In this document: positions 44,901 through 56,691 of the stretch, in pieces
Numbering within the stretch: the stretch's first letter is position 1
Layout of the letters: every line of letters begins with the position of its first letter
From: Phallusia mammillata
Taxonomy: Eukaryota; Chordata; Ascidiacea; Phlebobranchia; Ascidiidae
Direction: 5' to 3'
DNA length: 64,000 nucleotides
NCBI GenBank assembly: GCA_003260075.1
Contig: QLIY01000065.1
Span: 137,463 to 201,462 of the forward strand
Notes under the pieces: model-generated
Seen by the model: only the letters and a program-made list of their open reading frames with translations
Database searches by the model: none
Told to the model about the DNA's origin: nothing
Position numbers and translations under genes: made by a program

Positions 44901-47716
44901 TCTCATGAATGGGGGGGGGGAATTACGCCGTTTAAAGTGAGGGTCAAGGATAATCAGGTTCTGGTGTTTTTTTGACTCAGTCTCAGTTGTAGTGAATATA
45001 TAACTCTCATGAATATTAAATTTTACCAAAATAGTTATATTGGGGACTATTGGTAAAATGCGAAAAACACAATTTAATGTTGACAACATTGTGTCTATGA
45101 AGGGAATGGCCAAATTGACTAAACTTATATTTATAAATCCCCAACCAATATAGTGTTACAGCACAACTTTGTTAAAAATGACCACAAAATAAACTAAGAA
45201 ACGGCCCTGTTTAGCAAGCGAATAGCCTAAACTTTTAAAGAATAAATAAAGTCTCAACATACCATACAATGTGCAATATTAACAATGAACAAAACAAGTT
45301 ACATATAAATTTGCCATGTTGTTAACTGACAACTTGCACAAAATCTGATTTCATAGAGTATTACACTTCAAAAAATATATAAACCAATCGAGTATGACAG
45401 TTTTTCCATCAATGTCATATTTTAGAGGAGATTAACCATTTCCTGTCAATAGACTCTTCCCTGAAAGACAAATTTTCAAATATTGTTTGTGGGTTTTATT
45501 ACCTCTCAGATTTTTAATAAAATCAGCCTCAGTCATCCGCTTTTCATGCCTCATGTTGGGTGAGTGAAGGTCGGTATTGAGCATGATGATTGCAAACGCG
45601 AGCACAAAAATTGCATCTGGATTGTGTAGACTTTCAACCAGCTTTGGGTTGCAAGTGCAATAACGTTGTGAAAAAGCCTGAAATGAATTAATTGTCTTTG
45701 TGATATCATTTTACAAGACCCCAACATACATGTTTAACCTTAAAATAAAATTAGACAATAATCTGCATAATTTTTTGAATGGAATGTTGTTAAATCAATT
45801 ATGAGAGGCTGTAAGCTAATTTGGACATTGAAACTATGTATTAATTTTGAAATAACAAGCACATTTCCCTTCAAACTTTTATGTCCTAAATCGTAGACCG
45901 AAAAGAATGCTATGTTCCTAAAAATACAAAACAGTGCAACCTAACCTCATTTGGAAACCATTGGTTAAGTGTTTGTTCACGTATTGCTGAATTTTCATCA
46001 CAATTTATTGATTTTACAACTGCTTTATATCAGAGAGCTACTAACAAGAAAAAGAAAAAAATAGACAATTACAGTGCTCTTTGTTTTCATTAACATTGAT
46101 AAGCCAACAGCCTTGATTGTGACCAAACAAACACGTGTATGTGTACCTTCCTTGTAATGTAACTAAGATAAATTGTTGTCTACACCATAAAGCACTGTGT
46201 ATATGTCCTACTTGCTTGCTGATCCCAGTTATCACAATAATTAACACAGAAAACAGTTTTGCTTACGTAAAACAAGAAACAATGCAGTGTAAGCGAAAGT
46301 ACAAGTTCTACCCTCGTTAAGAACTCAAAAATATGAACCAAATTTTCATTGATGTATATGTACATTTTTATTTCAGAATGGGATCAGTTAGCTCTATACA
46401 ACGATTGGGCATCAGGCAGGAATGTTTTTTATTTTATTTTATGTTATGGTTTGTGATATGTTTATGGCAGTTATGTTTCATCATGTCAATTATATACTTA
46501 AAAAAGAAAAAATTGGATGACTGGTAAGATGGTAACAAAAAGGTTGGAAACGCCTGAATTGAACAAATAAGTCATAAAGATCTGCATTAAATGAGTGGGT
46601 CCGCCTATTTCAAGATATACTTCCTGTTAAAGCTTAAAACTGCTATTACATATAGTTTAAGTCAGAATATCCAAATATTTGTACCCAAGTTTGTGCCACA
46701 AGGCACTCAATGCATTTTGATGTGCAATTTACTATTTTGCATTTTGTAAAAGTTTTAAAGTGCACCACAATTTTTTGCAAGCAATTTAACATTGTAGCTG
46801 CAACAATCCACTCATAATTGGGTAATAAAATACAATTTAACCAGACAGCCACTCACATTTGTTTACTGTTACTTTTAAAGCACAAATTTACCCATCCTCG
46901 CTATTGAGAAGAAACAGAAAGAGATTTCCGACTGACACATAACAGAGCCCAACTACCCTTCATTTTATGGTTGTTGCCTTGTTGGTGAACAAACAACACA
47001 CACCAAAATACACAGGTAACTGACATTTGTACAGTTAACAATAAATTTTACAAGCCAGGTGAGCATAAATAGATCCATCTCTGTCCAGTAAACTTACTTC
47101 GACAAGCCTTTCCACCTTTTGTGCTTCACCTTGAACTTTAATCTGGGACTGGAATTGGCGAAGTGCTTCATCCAACTCCATTCCACTGAAGTCGAGAAGC
47201 TCACACAAAGAACTGAAAAACATAAATAGGTTTTGTTTTGGGGTGCTGTGGGTAATAAACGAAACAACTGTTGATGATAAAGGTAGTTTTTTTAAAGTTC
47301 AGAGGTTAATACCAAAGCAGTTTAAAGATTAAAATCTTTAATGACTGGGCAAAAACTTTTAAATTATCGCTCTTAACTCCCAGGATAATGGAAACAACAG
47401 AATGGAAGAAAAAAAATCTATAAAATCAATACAATACTTATTACCTCCAACATCTAAACTTCACAAACTCAAAATAGGAAGCAAATGTTGTGCCTGCATT
47501 TAAATTATGTATATGTAATAGTTGTACAAGAGCAAATTTCTTACTCCAGGACTTCTTGGTTAAAAACTTTTTGTGTGTTGCCAAGATATTCCCCGACCAT
47601 TTGTCTACTTAATCCTTTGCGATTTAATAGAAAAGATGCAACAGCAGGCGGTGTGTTGGAGACAAACATGTTTTCAACAAGGAATGCCAATCCCTTGCTA
47701 GGTTTTCTGCAAACAA

Positions 47717-47791
<75 letters not shown>

Positions 47792-50700
47792 AAAATCCAT
47801 TTAGAGAAATAAATTCTATCATCCGAATTGCAAGCATAACAGTATTGTATGTTAAGTTCATTCAGTGTTCAAAGTCAATATTCGTTACAGTCATGAAAAA
47901 AGTGTGACTTCTTTTTCAATGCAATGTGTAGGCCTGAAGTAATTTCTTGACGTAACAGAGGAATATAGAAAATTTAACCATGATTTACATACTTGTTGAA
48001 TAGATTGAGGCCAATGCGGTAATAACGTTTGCGCATAACATCATTGTTGACATCACAATGCCAGCTCCCTCGAACAGAAATGTTGCTTTTGCGTTGGTAG
48101 CCACCAGTTTGCAGCATATTGTCGCTTATAATGGATGACATTTCACTTGATATGCTTGCAGTGTCGGAACTGGAAATACATTGTTGACTTGTCACAATGA
48201 CAAATAATTGTCAAGCGTAAATACCAGAAACAGACTGATTTTTAATTGCAATGCATCACACTTTTTCACCAATTTGTGTCCACCATTTCACTACAAAATA
48301 CACTTATATATGATGTCATAGACTTTCTGGTATTGTTTGTTTTTACATTTTCTAGAAAAGCAATTTGTTTTTTTAACTTTAGCAAACCCAACAAATAACA
48401 AAGCAAAAGCATTACTTTGCCATTCTACAGCCAAATACAAGTTACAAAAATGAATGCTATTACAAGCAGATTAAATTTAACCATAACAACACCACCTAAG
48501 TACAAATTAGATAGTTAGTTTCATTTTATAAAATCTATGCATTACCTTCGCATGCTTTCTCGATCGGCATCATTTTCATAACTGGTTAAGCTTAATTCTG
48601 AGTTCGTTCGATGCCACTTGGGTGAATGGCTGCGATTCCCAATTTCGCTGTCACTGTTACGTGAACGAGTAGAAAGTGTTGCTTTTGACCGTGGCAACAT
48701 GGGTTCAGGGTCAAGTGCATGAGTTGTGTGTTCAGGAGTTACTGGTGCCTCCTCAGTTGGTAAAATCACTGTCTCATAGCTGAAAGCAAGAATGGTGAAT
48801 ATGTAAGAGTTGTCACTTATTAAAACAGCAACAGGTGTTTAAATCCAGACAGATTTCACAACCATATGCCAATCGATGACTCAGAATTGGCATCTAGTTG
48901 CATGATGAATCATTCCTTTGTTGCATGTATATTTTTGTAGTGCTATTGTATGTTTCATAATGCAAGATGGTATCAGTCAAGTCATATTTTACTGCTACCT
49001 AAACTTGTAATCTTATTTCAAAATTGTAAATTTGATTGATGAAAACACTGTGCTGAAAATCACAGTTATTTCCAAAAAACATTCGGTTACCATTTAAAAA
49101 AAGTAAAATATTTTACAATTGCTGATCAGTACGGCACTGTGGTACAACCTGGTAGCTGGCAAACAACCAGGAATTTATTGCATAATTGTTACAGGAACTT
49201 TTCGCTGAAATGCAGTACAAACATTTGTTGTCTAAACATTAACTAATTGCGCTTGATTTTAGGAGTGGGCATAGTAAACTTTTATCAAATTCTAGGCTAA
49301 ACCCAACAGGCCCATGACCTCGAGTATTTAACATGTACTTACCCATGTCTTTTCTTTCTCCTTGGAACTTTTTTAAAGTTGGCCGTCGGCGCTTCCTGTA
49401 AAATACGCTGAACAATTTCTTCATTAGATAATGGCTGATTGGGAGGCGTTGTGGGAGAATCAGATGCTTTTGGAGTCACAGTATCTTCATCCTGAGGTTT
49501 TTCTGTTGTAGCCACATTTTCAGTCTCTTTTGTTGTTGCTTCATCGTTCAAATCAGTTGAAGCTATATCTCCATTTACTGGGGTTTCCTCTATAGTCTCT
49601 TCATGCGCAGAATCAAACGTTTTTTGGTTGGACTCAACAAATGAATGCTCAAGGACAAGTTCCACAACCTCAACATGATTTTCAGTTGGGCTGCTTGGAG
49701 TTTCTGTTGGTGTTGATGATGTCTCGGTGACTTCAGGTAACGGGTGAGGAACATTGTCCACAGTTAACCTCCTGATTTTTGAGTGTCTGATTTTTTTGAA
49801 ATTCACAGTCATTCGATGTCTTCTGTATGCTTCTTGGATTATACGAGCAGCATTTTCTGCCTTTGAACCACCACCATACAGTTTCTAAAAACATATTGAA
49901 ATCATTGCTTCAGGTGACTAGTGCTTGTACATCGGTTCTCACTAATTTAAAAGTCACTAATTCAAAGTTTAATACCTCTTCAAATCAATTTAAATTAGTA
50001 AACATCATAAAATTACAGTGGTCACTATGAACATGTTTCAACAAATGGTAGCATCTAAATTTGCGCAAAAAGTTTGGGTGATACAAAATGACCACCAATT
50101 GTTGTCCACAGGTATACATCTTGGAGGCTAATTTATAGCAAAGTTGTGGAAACTTATTATTAATAGGACTTACTCTGAGAACTTCGACTTGTTTGTCCTG
50201 AAGATCAGAACTTAATTCATATTTTAAATGATTTTGTCTAATATCTTGCTCTTCCAGATGTTTTCGCTGAAAGCTGGCTGAGCGGTTAACACCGTTTTCC
50301 CTTTCTTCATCTGGGACAAGAAAACGTTTTTGAACTTTTGTGTTTAGAACTTTTAAATGCTGTCATCAATGATCAGTTCATAGGATATTTATGCATAAAA
50401 TGTTCACACAAACATACATTCATGTATACATACAGCACAAATATAAACTTATTTTTATCTAACGCGTTTTTTTTCAATTTTCTTTCTGAAAATTGCATGT
50501 AGGAGGTGAGCAATTATTTTACCTTTAATGTACAGGTTCACATTGTTCACAGATATGGCATATTTCAAACCAAGTAGCTATAATATAACAAGCAGTCTGT
50601 GCAATGCAAAAACACATTTTTTAAAGAGAGACCATACACTACAACATGCCTGGATCATTGTTCGAATGTGACGACAGACTTCGACTATGTTTGTTCTTGG

Positions 50701-52291
50701 AACGACCAGATGACGTTCGGCGCTTGTGATGCTTTTTCGCTGAGGTTTGTTCCAAACTAAAAACAAAAAATTTTTATGAAGTTGATTTACACTGTGGGAA
50801 AACATGGGAATATGTTTTTAATGTTTAAACATTGTGTGCTTCGGTACCTTTCAAACAAACAATCTTGGAGATCAGTTATTAATTTTGAAAAACTGTCCAT
50901 AGTTTAATACTGAGAGTTGTTGAAAGCTGCAGCTAACTTTTCAGTGCTTATCATGTTTGACCTACCACTTTCATGCACCCTCACAAAAATTTTGCATTAC
51001 ACTGAAATACATATTTCGCTATTAACAAGTGAGAATTATAAATATAACAAAGCAACCTAACAATTTCTGCTGCCGACTGCTAAACTTGTGCTTTCAACAA
51101 AGCCCTTAAGGCAGACCTTGTTAAAAGAAGTAAATGCACATGGAATTTTGTATGAAATGCAAACAAATGTAACTCAACTTTTCATCGTGACAATGAAAGT
51201 CAAAGCGCATGCTGGTTGTTTGCACTGAAAATATTAAACTTCAAGAGGCTATAAATCATACACATAGCATATTTACTCTAGAAACAATCAAAAGTTTGAC
51301 AAACCTCATGTCTTATACTCCGGACATGATCACATGCAACAAGGAAGGCAAATATTGTTTCACAATACAAGCAGTATTGTAACAATAAACAACTGTTGTA
51401 ATTCCTTCACAAACATTTGGAAAAGAAAATCATAGCTATTGGCAGCAACAAAAAGAGCCCTTAAGATGCAGCAGACTACTTTAAAAAGGAAATGATATCA
51501 CTTCCTCATTGCTGTACATTTTAACCAATGAATGAAGACATTTGTAAAGTTTGACATACACATGGGTGCAAATATGACACTTTCCATTATGCACTGTGGA
51601 TTGCTAAGTACAGACAACCTACAAACTGTTTCCTAAAGGAGTAACACTGTTCCTTATTGCTATACAAAACCACACGGACACATATCTGTACTTTTCCTGC
51701 CACAGTGAACCAGCAGTAACAAATGAAAACCATAATCAAAACAGACTGAGCTTAATGCTAGTGACCTGATGCATTTCCCCACTATCACAAACAATGATTA
51801 GTCTGCCTTGTTCATGTAAAACCATCACAGGTCCACATACTTCCTAGCATTAACAGAGCGAACACACAGGAAGTGCGATAACCTTCACTACAAAGCATGC
51901 TATCAGTTCCCTCCCTGTTCGTGACTGGCACTAAAAGCGTGCAACAATAATAAAGATCAGTTATTTGTGTTTGTCCATTCTAGTGGCTGGCACCGATGAA
52001 GTCAAACAGTAGGACTATATATTTAGACGCCCACCTGCAACATTTCCTGTAAGAGCTAAAAGGTGCAATTTCAGTCAGGTAAGATGACAAGCAAATTTGA
52101 GATGTATATACTTACTTTTGATTTTCAAGAAGTTGAACTTTTTCCGCTAGTGCATTGCGAGTTTTAGTCAAATTGTCTACTTCTGCAACAAGTGTCTTGA
52201 TGCGAATGTTTTGCTGGGCGATTGTGGATTCCTGTTCTTCAATGACAGTTTTTAATTGACCAAGTAAGTCCTGTGCCCTCTGGTTATTCAT
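38975..52291 (-). CDS. IQSEC: IQSEC/BRAG Arf guanine-nucleotide exchange factor
   Basis: Fifteen exons give about 920 residues, close to vertebrate IQSEC1. IQSEC proteins activate Arf6 and related Arfs at membranes, for example in endocytosis and synapses. N-terminal coiled coil (residues 1-58); IQ motif [14 protein letters not shown] (about 152-165), the calmodulin-binding site; Ser/Thr/Pro-rich linker; SEC7 domain (about 440-630) with the glutamic finger in GEYLG and the groove motif [16 protein letters not shown] domain (about 646-800; [18 protein letters not shown]); then a tail with a run of eight Asn. The ATG at 52291 begins the coiled coil; extra 5' exons cannot be excluded. Symbol is family level, since invertebrates usually have one copy. 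Confidence 0.9.
42840..43460. repeat. Intronic segmental duplication, copy 1, with hAT insertion
   Basis: This block matches 45745-46117 in the same order (AATAATCTGCATAATTTTT, then CTGTAAGCTAATTTGGACATT, then AAACAGTGCAACCTAACC, then AAGAAAAAGAAAAAAA). The extra 242 bp here is a hAT element at 42973-43214. Both copies lie in introns of IQSEC. Confidence 0.85.
42973..43214. mobile_element. hAT-like non-autonomous element 4
   Basis: A 242-bp element with ends CAGTAGTTCTCAAACT / AGTTTGAGAACCACTG and an exact target duplication TCCTAAAT (42965-42972 and 43215-43222). GCGTCGCA motifs lie near both ends. The uninterrupted target is seen once in the paralogous copy at about 45884-45891. Confidence 0.88.
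44214..44479. repeat. Direct duplication split by poly(G), 10 nt
   Basis: Copies at 44214-44345 and 44356-44479 (GCCAACAAAATGCA) flank G(10) at 44346-44355, in an IQSEC intron. A few substitutions separate them. Confidence 0.85.
44813..45014. repeat. Direct duplication split by poly(G), 10 nt
   Basis: Copies at 44813-44910 and 44921-45014 (ATTACGCCGTTTAAAGTG) flank G(10) at 44911-44920, just upstream of IQSEC exon 10 in transcript order. They differ in a poly(T) length. Confidence 0.85.
45745..46117. repeat. Intronic segmental duplication, copy 2, empty site
   Basis: The paralogue of 42840-43460, in a different IQSEC intron. It carries a single TCCTAAAT where copy 1 has the hAT element with two. 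Divergence is clearly higher than between the poly(C)/(G)-separated pairs, so this duplication is older. Confidence 0.85.
47717..47790. repeat. Poly(G) run, 74 nt, beside an IQSEC acceptor
   Basis: An uninterrupted run of 74 G. On the transcribed (minus) strand it reads as poly(C) and ends 10 nt before the acceptor of the first exon carrying the SEC7 core (47545-47706), so it occupies the polypyrimidine-tract position. No duplicated flanks are seen. Confidence 0.9.
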
Positions 52292-53539
52292 TGCAGCTTT
52301 TGTTTGGTTGATTGTTGAAACAGTTTGTTTACCAGAGTACCATTTCCAATGGAAAAGTTTAAAAACCTTTCATCTGTTTAAGCCACGCTAGATTGTGTCA
52401 CATACTGAAATATACACAACAGTTCTCAGTGTGCAAATACCTAGACATCACACAGCATCATAAGGCACTGCAAGAGTCCTGAAAATATACCATGTTAATT
52501 AATTGTGTGGTTTTTCACAAACAAATTAAGTTACTCATGTTTTAAACCAGTCACAACAGCTATTAGTAGTGTACCACAACCTACACAATAACAATCAATG
52601 CCTGATCAAAAACAATTGGCATATAGGGGCTTCTGTTTACATTGACTGGCAATTCCCCCGGGCTATTTGTAGCAATTAAGATAAACAAAAAAACTTGAAT
52701 TTGTGATTGTAAAACAAAAGTAAACCACGAATGTTAACAGTGTATCATAAGTGTTCAACTAAGAAAGTATGAATCATTTTTTGAGAAACATTTTGTTGTG
52801 CACTACACAAATGAGTGATGTTTATTGGTAGTTGCATACCATAGAAAATAAGTTCTACATACTAAAGTGTAACAATTTACCACTGGTTTAAACCATTGTT
52901 CTTAAGTTGACCATGACTTTATTTTAGTTTACAAATCAAATGAAAATAATACAAAAGACAAAAACAAGTGAGACCTGCACAAAACCTAAAGATAACAAAA
53001 AATGGCATGGTTATAAGTCATAACACAAGAAAAAAAAACTTTAAAGCAAACACAAAGTTGTAAAATATGTTTTTAAGAGGCTTGGGCAAACAAAATGAGG
53101 CAACTTGCTTATTATACCCCTAAATTAGGCTTTTAGAACTTATTTTCAAATGGATAAACCAAGTTTAGTCGGGTTTTTGAATCACTTTCATATTCAAAGC
53201 TGATTTCTGTGCCTAATGAAGTGAAGGATATTTAGAAATATTATACACCCTTATGGACTCGTTTATTTCATGTTCGAACTAATACAGAGTTCATTCTAAA
53301 GTTGCCTAAACCTATAATCATAAAATGAAAACAAACTTAAAATGTATATAAATCTGTGGTAAAAACTGTATAAAAAGTTGTACCTAAACCATTAAAAACA
53401 ACCGACAAAATATGACAAAAGCATACAATTGTTAAAATCCCTTTTGGGCTTCATTTTAGAATTGACAATATAGTTTTACATATACGGTCACGGTCAGCAC
53501 GGAGACAGGTGTGCCAAAGGCAATAAATCGTCTGTTTGT

Positions 53540-53606
<67 letters not shown>

Positions 53607-55031
53607 CGGAAACTGTATTGATATATTTTTTTGCTGCTAGAAGTACTGCTTCTGAAAAAGACAGAAGCTTACAAAAACTTGTTGTGGTTAAACTTCATGA
53701 GGATAGAGAAACAGCCCAATCTAATTAAACTAATTTACTTCATGCATTGTGTCAAAAACAACTCTTGTGCTAAACATTATACACATGTAAAACAACACGT
53801 TTTCCAAAAACAACCTCACTGACAGTGTAATGTGCTTCATTGCTTCGGAATTTTCGTTTTCTGAAAAGCAGACCGCACAAAATCTAACCTTCAGAATGCA
53901 AATAGAAAACACCATACCACACTGCTTCGCAAGTTTTAGCATCCTTAAAACCAGATTAGCTGCTTGTGGTGCTTGTTTTGCCATCAACGTGACGTATGCA
54001 CAAACAGTTGTTTCTTTGTCGACACCTAGTGTTAGTATTTTAACGGTAAAAATATGAACAAAAATGTGATAAAAATAAACTATAGTTTGAAGTGAAATCA
54101 ACCCTACAGCCGAAATTTTCCGATGATTACTGTTTTTTACATCAATATAATCCAACACCCTGTGCACAACCCTGAGCCGAAAAGAATCAACCGTACACAG
54201 TATTTGCAGATCTATTTGAACAAGGAACTGAAGATGCCCAAAACTTTGTGAAACATATATTCTGTGCAAATACTTTGTATAGCGGTTGATTGTGTTCGGC
54301 CCAGGGATTTATATACTGGGTTTTGGAAAATGGGTTAAAATACGGCAAAGAAAAAAATAAACACCAGAAAAGAGGGGGGGGGGCGAAGATGCCCAAAACT
54401 TTGTGAAATATATATTCTGTGCAAATACTTTGTATAGCGGTTGATTGTGTTCGGCCTAGGGATTTATATACTGGGTTTTTGAAAATGGGTTAAAATACGG
54501 CAAAGAAAAAAATAAACACCAGAAAAGATGATTGTAAAAAGATCCTTCTAGCATGGTCTCTTTCCTCTATGACAAATATCACGAAACACCAATTTCCAAC
54601 AAAATAAGGGACTTTACTAGTACTTGTTACTTTGGATTAAAGCCAGTGGTCCTAACAGTCTCTAAGTTTATGTACACACATATGTATAGACAGAGTTTTT
54701 ATGTTTCAGCAAGGGTTTTGATACAACGTTATGCTTTTGTAGGATTCAAAGATAAACATTAAAAAAATGCCCTTGGAATTTGAAACTTCGTAATGCCGTA
54801 TTATATGCACTATGCCAGAACAAACGCGATGCCGAATCGCATATAGCCTTATACAACCCCAATCTGAAATATGTTTTATGAAGTGCCTCATTGGTTTTCG
54901 AGGTTCAATGATGCGTGAAAAGTTTGGGAAGTAAACAAAACAAGTGGAGATATTCGGGATAATCATTTTGCTAGTGCGATTTTGGGGGATTTGGAGAACG
55001 TTATTTGCAAAAGTATAAACCTTACACTGAC
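52292..55031. other. Head-to-head intergenic region IQSEC/TAF6L
   Basis: Between the IQSEC start (-) and the TAF6L start (+). It contains G(65) at 53542-53606 without duplicated flanks, and a poly(G)-split duplication at 54231-54528. A 179-codon open frame on the minus strand (53730-54269) resembles no known family. Promoters of both genes should lie here but no clear TATA or other element was recognised. Confidence 0.6.
54231..54528. repeat. Direct duplication split by poly(G), 10 nt
   Basis: Copies at 54231-54373 and 54384-54528 (GAAGATGCCCAAAACTTTG) flank G(10) at 54374-54383. They differ by a few substitutions. Confidence 0.86.
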
Positions 55032-56691
55032 ATGTCCACCGGAAATCCACCAGAAGATAGCAAATTTGTTGTATTTTCCCCACTGTCTATCCAAACCTAT
55101 GCAGAATCGGAGGGTTTTAAAGATGTCCCTGAAAACGTGCTGCACGCTCTTGCGGAAGATGCAAGTTACCGTGTGCGTGAGATGATTTCAATGAGTTGCT
55201 TGTTCATGCGACAAGGAAAGCGAAAGTTTTTAAAGGCTGCAGATGTTGACAAAGCTCTGTATTGGAGTGACATGCCATCAGTCACTGGAGCTCCAGAAAC
55301 GTTGGAGTTTGTTCAACTTGGTGATATTACTTGTCAGCCTGATTCAATAGCAAATCTCAAACATGTTGCAGATGGTGAAATTCCCATGCATGTTTCTCAC
55401 CCATTAAAATTAACTTCTCAATGGATCAACCCAGTTAGTAGCAGCCCTGCTGGTAGTTCTGATGCTGAAGGTATGTTCATACAAATGAATGTATATATAA
55501 TCTATTTATAATTTGTAATACTGTACATTAATATAAATAGGTTTTAAACTAGCTAACTTTTTTCAAGGACAAATAGTGGAATCTTCACCCAGAAAAGTCA
55601 ACAATTCCTACACTGAATATTACACTGCATTGGTGGAATGTATTCTCAGTGACAATAAAGAGCTGTTTTGTCATTTGCTCGAGGACATTACAAAAAATGC
55701 AAAAATATCTCCTACACTTCCATTTATGGTCAACTTTTTGTCAACAACCAATTTGGTCAGCCATGACCTTGGAAAACTATCATGGATGATGTATGTAATC
55801 AATGCACTTTTCACAAATCCAGTTATATCCCTGAATGAATATGTCATGCCCCTTTTAAATTCAGTCATGTATTGTGTTCTTGAGCCTTTGGCAGCATCAA
55901 TTAATCCACTAAATGATCATTGGATACTTCGAGACTATGGAGCACGTCTTCTTGCTAAAATAATTACCAGTCAACCTGCTTCTAGTAATTTTCTACTTGG
56001 CCATCTTCACTCCTCCCTGAAACAAATTCTTATGGACCCAACAAGGCCCTTGTGTTCACATTATGGAGCAGTTATGGCAATTGGTGCCCTTGGGTCAAAA
56101 ACTGCACAAGGGTTGCTTATTCCTCAATTAAATAAATATGTAACAGAGGTGCTTGACCCATTTTTAAATGACCTTTCTCTAACAAACGTTCACCTTAAGG
56201 AAGATGCACACAAAGTGCTTGGTGCAATAAAAAGGTGCATGGAAAAGCAACCTTTGCCATTCATTCAATCATCCACAGAATGTACTCTAAGTAAACGACA
56301 TGTAGAAGACATAAAAGATTTGTTTGGGGATTCTCTTACAACATGGATGCAGGAATGTGGCAATAAACCACACTCAAATGACATGACATATACAAATAAT
56401 TCCTCTCAGTTTATGTTTCACTATAAACTAAATGTGGATTCCCCTAATGTATGTGTGAAAGGAGCCCAATGTTATGAAGACATGTTTGAAGAGCGCAAGA
56501 ACCTAATTATTCCCTCTGATATAGTTATTAGATTTGGTCACCCCAAACCACCTAAGCGGAGGTCTTATAAACAAAAAACAAAAAGCATTAATGATTCAGT
56601 TTTCCCCAATTCTCCATGGAGTTTTTGCTTTTCAAAAATGCATGCGAGGCGACCATCACACTTGTGCGACACCACACAATGGTGCTTATAG
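55032..56691 (+). CDS. TAF6L: TAF6L, TAF6-like SAGA/PCAF-complex subunit
   Basis: Two exons (55032-55470, 55568-56691) give 520 residues. TAF6L replaces TAF6 in SAGA-type histone acetyltransferase complexes and works in the nucleus. Residues 13-80 form an H4-like histone fold (FSPLSIQTYAESEGF ... LAEDASYRVRE ... ALYWSD). Exon 2 encodes the HEAT-like TAF6C region, with the near-invariant EPLAASINPLNDHW and LRDYGARLLAKI blocks. The FGDSL segment after it is shared with vertebrate TAF6L and favours it over TAF6. Human TAF6L is about 620 residues; the missing length is in the low-complexity tail. The ATG at 55032 is preferred over the in-frame one at 55005 because it starts nearer the fold. An AATAAA at 56714-56719 lies just past the stop. 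Confidence 0.9.

Larger units (their letters stand above)
38975..52291 (-). other. Exon coordinates of IQSEC
   Basis: Exons in transcript order: 52116-52291, 50650-50756, 50174-50310, 49343-49884, 48546-48779, 47993-48169, 47545-47706, 47098-47212, 45503-45677, 44697-44806, 43939-44094, 42363-42462, 40697-40849, 40371-40478, 38975-39285. The sum is 2763 nt, divisible by three. The donor after exon 2 must be GC (CAG then GCATGT) to keep frame into exon 3; the GT sites nearby give the wrong phase. A small missed exon is the alternative. Confidence 0.78.

Noticed and set aside
47485-47907. Open frame with a long poly-glycine (or poly-proline on the other strand)
   Set aside because: It is produced by the 74-nt G run; the real coding exon here is 47545-47706 on the minus strand.
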